Source: Bacteroidales bacterium UBA1733
GTDB taxonomy: Bacteria; Bacteroidota; Bacteroidia; Bacteroidales; UBA3663
Reading direction: 5' to 3'
Length of the DNA stretch: 8,633 nt
Assembly (NCBI GenBank): GCA_002315795.1
Contig: DCIF01000076.1
Location: forward strand, 520 to 9,152
Part shown: positions 1 to 5,072 of the stretch, in pieces
How the letters are laid out: every line of letters begins with the position of its first letter
How positions within the stretch are numbered: position 1 is the first letter of the stretch
The notes under the pieces: generated by a model
Databases searched by the model: none
Seen by the model: the letters and a program-made list of their open reading frames with translations, nothing else
Told to the model about the DNA's origin: nothing
Translations under genes and position numbers: made by a program

Positions 1-55
1 ACAAAAAGTGATGCCTTTTGCAACATGCAGTTCTCAATAAAGGTGAACATGATAT

Positions 56-1132
56 CTACCCCCAGACCTCCTGTACTATTTCTCTGACGAGACGTAATTT
101 GGACCATTGTTCATCGGGTGTTAGCTTGTTACCAATGGCACAAGAGGCAAAACCACACTGGGGTGAGAGGGAGAGACGGTCGAGAGGAATATACTTGGCA
201 GCTTCATGGATACGAGCTATAACCTGCTGTTTGTCTTCCAGTTCGGGACGCTTGGTGGTGATGAAACCGAGGACGACATGCTTGTCGGTGCTGACCTTGG
301 CCAATGGCTCGAAACCTCCTGAACGTTCGTCGTCATACTCCAGATAGAGCACATCAACATTCTCACGGGCAAAGACCCAGTCGGCGACCGAATCGTAGGC
401 TCCGCTACTGAACCATGTGCTGTGATAGTTGCCTCGGCAGATGTGTGAGGCTACCACGAGATCCTGCGGACGGCCTTCGAGCGCAAGGTTGTTGACCTTG
501 AGCAACTGCTCTTTGACATCGTCCAGATTGGGGCTCAATCGGGCATAACGCTGTGCGGCTGCTTCGCCGACAATAGCGCCCCAGGTGCAGTCATCGAGCT
601 GGAGATAACGTCCTCCGGCTTCGTAGAACTGACGGATGAAGTCCTGATAGACCTTGGCGATGTCTGCGATGAGATCGTCGAGCGAGGTGTAGAAGGATCG
701 GGTGCTCAGGAAGTTCTGTGGGATGGTGAGCTGCTGGAAGAACTGTGCCGGCGATGGGATGGTAAGCTTGGCGATGCTGTTGGCATCTTCATGCTGCTGG
801 ACCCTACGGAAGGCCTGTATGAAGGGATGGGGTTGTGCGAAGAGTTTGCTGACCAGATAGACCTTGTCAAGACGAGCTGTCTCGCCGTTGAAGGTCACGT
901 CGCCTCCCTGCTCATGGGCCACTCCGCCAAAGCCCCAGAAGAAGTCCAGATGCCAGAAGGTGCGGTTGAACTCTCCGTCGGTGAAGACCTGGAAACCTAA
1001 CTCCTTCTGTCGATCGACTACCTCTTTGATATACTGCTCGGCATTGCTGCTCGAAAGATCGGATGGACGCAGGAAACTGCCTACAAAATCGGCACGCTGT
1101 GGAACTTGAATACCTCGAATAACTTTTGTCAT
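56..1132 (-). CDS. MetE C-terminal-domain-like methyltransferase (cobalamin-independent methionine synthase II family, YxjG/YxjH-like)
   Basis: This 358-residue cytoplasmic protein matches the zinc-dependent catalytic half of MetE without the N-terminal half, the size expected for the YxjG/YxjH group. Family knowledge predicts methyl transfer to homocysteine to make methionine; the methyl donor for this short form is not settled by sequence. Visible zinc-ligand candidates are His230 and Cys232 in HICRGN, Glu265 in YLEYDD and Cys326 in SPQCGF, which match the His-Cys-Glu-Cys set of MetE. Other family blocks are the N-terminal DFVGSFLRP (residues 15-23) and YLQLDDCTWG (176-185). The start is the ATG nearest the promoter at 1169-1200, leaving a leader of about 30 nt. 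The gene is divergent from an Lrp-type regulator, which suggests control by it. No S-box or other riboswitch fits in the short leader. The stop is TAG; no clear terminator is visible in the remaining 55 bases to the window edge. Confidence 0.9.
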   Translation of the reverse strand: MTKVIRGIQVPQRADFVGSFLRPSDLSSSNAEQYIKEVVDRQKELGFQVFTDGEFNRTFWHLDFFWGFGGVAHEQGGDVTFNGETARLDKVYLVSKLFAQPHPFIQAFRRVQQHEDANSIAKLTIPSPAQFFQQLTIPQNFLSTRSFYTSLDDLIADIAKVYQDFIRQFYEAGGRYLQLDDCTWGAIVGEAAAQRYARLSPNLDDVKEQLLKVNNLALEGRPQDLVVASHICRGNYHSTWFSSGAYDSVADWVFARENVDVLYLEYDDERSGGFEPLAKVSTDKHVVLGFITTKRPELEDKQQVIARIHEAAKYIPLDRLSLSPQCGFASCAIGNKLTPDEQWSKLRLVREIVQEVWG

Positions 1133-1168
1133 GATATGTATGTTTTATCAAATTGTTTAATTGTGCCG

Positions 1169-1200
1169 CAAAGGTATCGTTTTTGTACTGATTATTGCAA
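1169..1200 (-). promoter_or_regulatory. Bacteroidetes-type promoter of the MetE-like gene
   Basis: On the minus strand, TACCTTTG (1169-1176) matches the -7 consensus TAnnTTTG exactly. A TTG at 1198-1200 lies 21 nt upstream as the -33 element. Transcription would start near 1162, about 30 nt before the ATG at 1132. Confidence 0.7.
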
Positions 1201-1202
1201 CA

Positions 1203-1227
1203 ATATTTGGTAAATTTAGAAAAATAT
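1203..1227. promoter_or_regulatory. candidate operator between the divergent promoters
   Basis: The arms ATATTT (1203-1208) and AAATAT (1222-1227) form an inverted repeat. Between them lies the perfect 8-bp palindrome TAAATTTA (1211-1218), nearly but not exactly co-centred with the arms. The element starts 2 bp past the -33 of the leftward promoter and covers most of the rightward promoter's spacer. Lrp-family dimers bind A/T-rich dyads of about this size, so autoregulation plus control of the MetE-like gene is plausible. A/T-rich DNA gives such dyads by chance, so confidence is low. Confidence 0.35.
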
Positions 1228-1237
1228 ACTATCTTTG
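1207..1237 (+). promoter_or_regulatory. Bacteroidetes-type promoter of the Lrp-family gene
   Basis: TTG at 1207-1209 and TATCTTTG at 1230-1237 are separated by 20 nt, which fits the Bacteroidetes -33/-7 consensus. The start codon at 1282 lies about 40 nt past the expected transcription start. Confidence 0.7.
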
Positions 1238-1281
1238 CCCCGCAATTATATTAATTCACAGTAAAATATCCTGCCAAAATA

Positions 1282-1761
1282 ATGAAATACGAAGATTTGG
1301 ACGCTACTGATAGACAGATTTTGCGCATACTCCAAAAGGACTCGACTTTGACAGCCAAAGAACTTGCTTCGCGCATTAACCTTTCGACCTCACCTGCCTT
1401 TGACCGCCAGAAGCGCCTCGAACGTGAGGGTTTCATTCTGGGCTATCACGCCATTCTGGATGCCCGTAAGGTTGGAAATGGCATTACGGTGCTTTGTAAC
1501 ATGCGACTAAAACAACATTCGCAAGTGCTGATGGATGACTTTATGGAGGCGATCCAAGGCATCGAAGAGATCACTGAGTGCTATAATACTAGTGGCGAAT
1601 ATGACTTCACGCTCAAGATCCAAACTCGCGATATGGAATCATATCAGGAGTTCATGCGTACTACTTTAGGCAACATCGACAGTGTGGGCTACTTCCATAG
1701 TATCTTTGTGATGAAAGAGGTCAAAAACACTCATGGAGTGCCAGTAAAGTCATATCGATAA
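1282..1761 (+). CDS. Lrp/AsnC family transcriptional regulator
   Basis: This 159-residue protein has the usual Lrp/AsnC length and two-part architecture. Residues 5-50 form the N-terminal winged helix-turn-helix: LDATDRQILRILQKD begins the first helix, and the recognition-helix region NLSTSPAFDRQKRLEREGFI (33-52) matches the family signature. Residues about 68-142 form the RAM (ligand-binding and oligomerisation) domain, including SGEYDF (104-109), the usual glycine-rich turn near the effector site. Such proteins bind DNA as dimers or octamers and sense an amino acid, often leucine or methionine; the effector here cannot be read from sequence. The gene diverges from the MetE-like gene and the two promoters abut, so it is probably a local regulator of that gene and of itself. 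The ATG follows an A-rich leader with no Shine-Dalgarno site. A strong terminator follows at 1817. Confidence 0.93.
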   Translation: MKYEDLDATDRQILRILQKDSTLTAKELASRINLSTSPAFDRQKRLEREGFILGYHAILDARKVGNGITVLCNMRLKQHSQVLMDDFMEAIQGIEEITECYNTSGEYDFTLKIQTRDMESYQEFMRTTLGNIDSVGYFHSIFVMKEVKNTHGVPVKSYR

Positions 1762-1816
1762 AAAAATAAGGCAAAAAATACGCTTTATAGACCATTACAA
1801 CCTAGGTTTTTACTCG

Positions 1817-1862
1817 AAAAGAGGGTTTCACTTTACTTTGAAGTGAGCCCTCTTTTCTCTTT
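1817..1862 (+). terminator. intrinsic terminator after the Lrp-family gene
   Basis: The left arm 1817-1833 (AAAAGAGGGTTTCACTT) pairs with the right arm 1841-1856 (AAGTGAGCCCTCTTTT). There are 15 pairs, with a small internal bulge and a 7-nt loop, followed by a T-rich tail to 1862. The A/T-rich ends on both sides could let it also stop leftward transcripts from the 86-codon ORF. Confidence 0.85.
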
Positions 1863-1897
1863 AAGTGAATTTCTCAATATATCTTGCTTATAATATT

Positions 1898-2158
1898 TTA
1901 CAAAGACAAGCCACCATTCTTTTTGTGGATTGATTCCAACCCGCGTTTCTTCGTACCATCCCAGTTCGTCAACTGATCGGCACATCCGTTGGAACCGCCA
2001 CAAGAGTTGTAAGCCTGTGCGCTGCCAGAGGCATAATCGACAAACTCCATAAAGGGAATCAGAACGGAGTCGTTGATCCCGACATCCCTAACGGCAAACA
2101 AATAGACCCAGTTACTCACGCAATCTTTGCGTAAGTCAGTGCATCTGCGTATTTTCAT
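1898..2158 (-). CDS. unrecognised 86-residue protein, possibly a gene fragment
   Basis: I do not recognise a family. The frame reads 86 residues from ATG (2158) to TAA. It contains four cysteines (residues 6, 13, 53 and 59); the last two sit in a Gly/Ser/Asn-rich stretch, SCGGSNGC (52-59). The C-terminus is basic and ends in KKNGGLSL. There is no signal peptide or membrane helix. From about residue 20 onward the codon choice looks coding, with many C or G third positions, while the first 15 residues are arginine/lysine-rich and less convincing. This could be a short real protein or the tail of a larger gene that lost its front. The start is preceded by an A-rich run typical of Bacteroidetes leaders and by a 7-bp hairpin at 2174-2196. 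No consensus promoter was found upstream. It neighbours a degraded-looking region, which favours a remnant. Confidence 0.35.
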   Translation of the reverse strand: MKIRRCTDLRKDCVSNWVYLFAVRDVGINDSVLIPFMEFVDYASGSAQAYNSCGGSNGCADQLTNWDGTKKRGLESIHKKNGGLSL

Positions 2159-2173
2159 TTTTATTTTCTTTTT

Positions 2174-2196
2174 TGAGCAAAATTCAGTGTTGCTCA
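2174..2196. repeat. 7-bp perfect inverted repeat upstream of the 86-codon ORF
   Basis: TGAGCAA (2174-2180) and TTGCTCA (2190-2196) are exact inverted copies around a 9-nt loop. In the leftward transcript the hairpin is followed by an A-rich run and then the ATG at 2158. It therefore looks like a 5' leader hairpin and not a terminator. Its function is unknown. Confidence 0.5.
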
Positions 2197-2538
2197 GTAG
2201 AGATTGTCTGCGATGAATTCATTTCCTACAATCAATAAGAAGGTATCTCCTTTATTCCCAGTTCCTTAATCTATTGTCCTATATTCGCATAACCTTGGGT
2301 TGACAAGGCTGTTCTTTGTTGTTGCCTTCTGGCTCTTCTCATTAGTCTCCTTCTGAGACTGCACTTTCTTCATAAGACTTGCAAACTTGCTTACTTCTCT
2401 GTCTGCAAGTAGTTGATGTAGTTGTCTCCATTGCCATGTGCGAGTATTGGCACTACTGCATCTTGACATTGATCTATTAGCTTCTTTGTGAAACCTTACC
2501 TTTTGTCTCTTCACTGCTTCATATAATTTCAGTGACCG

Positions 2539-2649
2539 TTACACTTTTGGTTTTTCTACTGCAAATTTCGGTGCCAGCTTAATCATGAATGATTTTCGGG
2601 GAATGCATGAAGCAATGTCCAATGAACCCCGGCAAGAATCTTCCGACAT
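2539..2649 (-). pseudogene. short frame of 36 codons, possible remnant of a decayed gene
   Basis: The ATG frame gives a 36-residue peptide with two cysteines and a basic C-terminal half containing KLAPKFAVEKPKV. The frame is open upstream for about 27 more codons without a usual start, up to the ssb start region, and continues after its TAA as a basic, lysine/glutamine-rich frame. The composition looks protein-like, but length and context do not support an intact gene. An intergenic repeat that happens to be open is an alternative. Confidence 0.25.
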
Positions 2650-2755
2650 GGTAATGTTGCGTATTCTTTCGAGAACACCTTGGTCACCCCACGTCTGACA
2701 CTCGGTAGGGCAGTATAAAAATTCAAAAATGTTTAACTACTTAAAAATTACTATT

Positions 2756-3124
2756 ATGAAGCAGATTGAGAACAACTTTCAGGTAACAGGATTCATTGGC
2801 AAGGACGCTGAGATCCGCAGTTTCGAAAATGCAGCAGTGGCTCGTTTTTCACTCGCAGTAAGTCATGGCCAGAAGAATGGCGAGTCAACTACATACACCT
2901 CTGCTTTCTTGCAGACAGAGATCTGGCGTAAGTCAGCTGACAGCAAGTCCTTCGAGCTCCTGAAGAAAGGCAATCGTGTCACTCTCGAAGGATTCTTCAG
3001 ACCTGAAGAATGGACAGATGCCGAGACTGGAGCCAAGCGTAACCACCTTGTCCTCGTGACAACTAAGGTATATCTGGCGAAGGACAAGCCAGAGACTGCC
3101 AAGGAACAGGAAAAGGAGGCATAA
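2756..3124 (+). CDS. ssb: single-stranded DNA-binding protein (SSB), short paralog
   Basis: This is a 122-residue OB-fold protein of the SSB family, which coats single-stranded DNA in replication, repair or element transfer. Residues 7-107 cover the OB fold: NFQVTGFIGKDAEIRSFENA (7-26) is the first-strand block, then VARFSLAV (28-35) and the TEIWRK block (54-59). LLKKGNRVTLEGFFRPEEWT (68-87) is the typical strand 4-5 region. The tail after residue 108 is short, charged and glutamate-rich, and lacks the acidic DDxPF-type tip with which housekeeping SSBs recruit partners. I chose ATG 2756 because the family's N-terminus begins just there; ATG 2729 would add nine unrelated residues in A/T-rich leader sequence. 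It is probably a secondary SSB, of the kind common in Bacteroidales chromosomes and mobile elements. It is transcribed alone and closed by the terminator at 3145. Confidence 0.88.
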   Translation: MKQIENNFQVTGFIGKDAEIRSFENAAVARFSLAVSHGQKNGESTTYTSAFLQTEIWRKSADSKSFELLKKGNRVTLEGFFRPEEWTDAETGAKRNHLVLVTTKVYLAKDKPETAKEQEKEA

Positions 3125-3144
3125 GCCTCCCTTCCTTTATTGAG

Positions 3145-3168
3145 AAGCGGCCTTCGGGTCGCTTTTTT
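3145..3168 (+). terminator. intrinsic terminator after ssb
   Basis: An 8-bp stem, AAGCGGCC with GGTCGCTT including one G-U pair, closes on a TTCG tetraloop (C-UUCG-G, very stable in RNA). It runs into six T residues (3163-3168), 20 nt after the ssb stop. Confidence 0.93.
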
Positions 3169-3212
3169 GAAACAATTAAACTTTCTCTATTTAGCCATTA
3201 TTAAAACAAATT

Positions 3213-3255
3213 ATTGGCTCATACATCCTCTTCCATGCTGAATGTATGAGTCAAT
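3213..3255 (-). terminator. hairpin terminator of the five-gene pnc operon
   Basis: The arms 3213-3226 and 3242-3255 form 14 pairs, one of them a G-U wobble, around a 15-nt loop centred on CTCATACAT/ATGTATGAG. It starts 11 nt past the stop of the last operon gene. On the minus strand it is followed by an A/T-rich tract (AATTTGTTTTAA) that is less uniform than a classic U-run. It can also form in the rightward direction behind the ssb terminator. Confidence 0.75.
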
Positions 3256-3266
3256 TTATCGATGGA

Positions 3267-3974
3267 TTATTTGTTGATGCTTAATCCCAACTGATATGCC
3301 TGTTCAATGTAAGGAGTTCCGGCAACTGCACCTGCACGTCCCATAGCGATAGCACGGACATAGCCACGCTCGGTAGGATTTGGCATACACATCACAAAGC
3401 CGCGGAAACCATTGAGACACCACTCTGCTGTCTCGTCAGAATTCTGGGCACAGGCGGTGATATAGTAATATTCCTTATTACCCATACGCTCGTCGCCCCA
3501 TGCAAGGAAGGTCGCGTCGATGAAGGTCTTCATGCGATCGTTGACATTCATATAGTAAGTAGGAGAAGCCATGCACAGGACATCTGCAGCAAGGAACTTC
3601 TCGACCAACTGCCCTGTCTCGTTGTCTCGTGGAACGTCAAGAGGCTTGTTCGCACCGTCTTCTGTGAGGAATTCAAGATTCAGATCTGCGAGAAAGACCT
3701 TCTCGACATTGCCTCCAGCTTCCTGCGCACCACGCACAAAAGCATCGGCCAGAAGATCGGTATTGCCACCACGGCGAGGGCTTGAACTGATGACAAGCAC
3801 GTTCTTGCCCTCTTTCTTATTGACGGTAGTTTCGCTATAAGGAATGCCTGAAACACTTGCCAGAGAGGCTGTCTGAGGTGTTGTCTCAACAGATTCGTTT
3901 GTATCCTTATTACCACTACAAGCGGTAAAAAACACCAGCATTGCTGATGCTGCAAAAGTAAAAAGCTTATTCAT
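3267..3974 (-). CDS. flavodoxin-fold NAD(P)H-dependent FMN reductase-like lipoprotein
   Basis: This is a 235-residue protein. The N-terminal signal MNKLFTFAASAMLVFFTACS has a lipobox (FTAC) with Cys19 as the lipidation site, followed by a Ser/Thr-rich linker to about residue 55. The flavodoxin-like domain spans about 58-233. VLVISSSPRRGGNTDLLADA (59-78) is the FMN phosphate-binding loop, and SPTYYMNVNDRMKTFIDATF (137-156) is the conserved flavin-contact segment of the NADPH-dependent FMN reductase family. The C-terminal GAVAGTPYIEQAYQLG (214-229) is also typical. Many relatives carry a CxxCxxC-like segment near residue 100-115; here that place reads LEFLTEDGANKPLD, without cysteine. An envelope-anchored flavodoxin needs flavin outside the cytoplasm, so the electron donor is unclear. 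It is the last gene of the pnc operon, 34 nt after the hydrolase gene. Substrate unknown. Confidence 0.85.
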   Translation of the reverse strand: MNKLFTFAASAMLVFFTACSGNKDTNESVETTPQTASLASVSGIPYSETTVNKKEGKNVLVISSSPRRGGNTDLLADAFVRGAQEAGGNVEKVFLADLNLEFLTEDGANKPLDVPRDNETGQLVEKFLAADVLCMASPTYYMNVNDRMKTFIDATFLAWGDERMGNKEYYYITACAQNSDETAEWCLNGFRGFVMCMPNPTERGYVRAIAMGRAGAVAGTPYIEQAYQLGLSINK

Positions 3975-4008
3975 TATTATAAAAATTATATTTGTGTATT
4001 ATTGCTGA

Positions 4009-5070
4009 TCACAGTTCTACAATCTCACCGATACTGCAGACGATGAGCGGTATGCCACTTTCTTCTGCTGCCTTGCGCTCATTCTGCCTGGGTTCATCCC
4101 AAGCATGGTTGGCAAGTGCCACCTTGGAATGATGAACAGTGACGAAGCGTTTTGGCTTGAGTTCGCTGACCTCCTGGCCAAGTTCTTCGGGCATCGTATG
4201 AATGTTTCTCCAGTTGACATCATACTGTCCATTTTCCATAATGGCCAGATCAATATCTGGGAACTGGTTGCCAAAACGTTTGTATCGCACACCATAGCCA
4301 CCGTCTCCAGAATAGAAGACCTTTCGTTTCGGTGTCTCGATGAGCCAGGTAGCTCGCTGTGTTGTGTTACGTTTCAAACTGCGTCCTGAGAAATGTCGGG
4401 TAGGAAGACAGCGGAAGACAACGTCTTCTGCATAGTTTTCGTTGCAGTCAAGCTCAATGATCTGCTCCTTTGTATATCCCCAGTGTTCAAAATTCTCTCC
4501 TACACCCAAAGGGCATACTACTTTCCTTACCCTATCTTTCAATGCGACTACAGTCTTATGGTCAAGATGATCATAGTGATCATGAGAGATGACCAGATAG
4601 TCGATAGTGTCTGGCATATCTTCAGGCTTGTAGATGTCAGTGCCAGGAAAAGCTTTGCCGATGAAACGAACAGGAGAGAATGCAATAAAGACCGGATCCA
4701 CAAGAATGGTCTTGCCGCTCAGTTGCAGAAGGAACGAACTGTGTCCGAACCAGACATACAAGTCCTTATCCTTGGGCAGTTGCTTGAGATCATTCTTGAT
4801 GACTGTCACTTCGCCTTCCTTGGGAATCAGACGTTTGCTCTTCTTCCTTCCAGTAATCATATCCCAGAAACTGCTCTTGCCGGTCATCAATACCGTGATG
4901 TCCTCATTCTGGAACTGTCCGTCCTTGTAAAAAGGCGACTGTTTGACTCTCTCCAATCGCTGTCCTTTTGGGTTGCGTCCGAAACAGGGCTGACTGAAGA
5001 CTACAGGCACGATGATGGCTATTGACAGAACCAGTATGAGTATGGCGTTCATTTTCTTTTTGAGCTTCAT
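4009..5070 (-). CDS. exported metallo-beta-lactamase-fold hydrolase (Lactamase_B_2, NAPE-PLD/UlaG-like)
   Basis: The protein has 353 residues from the chosen ATG at 5070, which lies 2 nt after the upstream stop and is directly followed by a signal-like N-terminus. An in-frame ATG at 5187 would add 39 unrelated residues that overlap the upstream gene. Residues 7-27 are hydrophobic, either a signal peptide or a membrane anchor. The hydrolase fold follows: VWFGHSSFLL (106-115), VDPVF (124-128) and the metal motif HDHYDHLD (163-170) with ligands His163, His165, Asp167 and His168. His226 (RHFSGR), Asp256 (YSGDGGYG) and a C-terminal His313 or His314 (VHHSK) complete a two-metal set. The block order resembles N-acyl-phosphatidylethanolamine phospholipase D and its bacterial relatives, so a phosphodiester or lactone substrate is possible. 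The real substrate cannot be read from sequence. Confidence 0.88.
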   Translation of the reverse strand: MKLKKKMNAILILVLSIAIIVPVVFSQPCFGRNPKGQRLERVKQSPFYKDGQFQNEDITVLMTGKSSFWDMITGRKKSKRLIPKEGEVTVIKNDLKQLPKDKDLYVWFGHSSFLLQLSGKTILVDPVFIAFSPVRFIGKAFPGTDIYKPEDMPDTIDYLVISHDHYDHLDHKTVVALKDRVRKVVCPLGVGENFEHWGYTKEQIIELDCNENYAEDVVFRCLPTRHFSGRSLKRNTTQRATWLIETPKRKVFYSGDGGYGVRYKRFGNQFPDIDLAIMENGQYDVNWRNIHTMPEELGQEVSELKPKRFVTVHHSKVALANHAWDEPRQNERKAAEESGIPLIVCSIGEIVEL

Positions 5071-5072
5071 AA

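Larger units (their letters stand above)
2159..2728. other. gene-poor region with scattered inverted repeats; possible gene remnant or structured RNA
   Basis: No convincing gene is present. Minus-strand frames show protein-like pieces broken by stops. One open stretch (roughly 2732 to 2541) ends in a 36-codon ATG frame at 2539-2649. In the same frame, after one stop, a lysine/glutamine-rich 82-codon frame runs 2514-2266. Another frame holds a 33-residue protein-like piece around 2390-2490. This pattern fits a decayed gene. Inverted repeats are AGTCTC/GAGACT (2344-2360), ACTTGCA/TGCAAGT (2377-2410), TCACTG/CAGTGA (2511-2535) and a two-part stem GATT..CGGGG/CCCCG..AATC (2591-2640). No tRNA, tmRNA, RNase P or other RNA motif that I know was recognised. 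No consensus promoter for the downstream ssb gene was identified here. Confidence 0.5.

Noticed and set aside
1..55. Possible terminator after the MetE-like gene
   Set aside because: No stem longer than about 4 bp followed by a T-run on the minus strand could be found in these 55 bases; the terminator may lie outside the window.
2266..2514. 82-codon minus-strand frame as a real gene
   Set aside because: It is lysine/glutamine-rich, has no recognised domain, and lies in a frame interrupted just upstream. A different frame in the same interval looks equally protein-like, which suggests decay or chance.
2571..2580. GTGCCAGC stretch resembling a conserved 16S rRNA segment
   Set aside because: Only 8 bases match and the flanking bases are not 16S-like, so there is no rRNA gene here.
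4393..5025. 210-codon plus-strand frame opposite the metallo-hydrolase gene
   Set aside because: It is antisense to a gene with clear motifs and has no domain or promoter of its own. Long antisense frames are expected opposite genes with this codon use.
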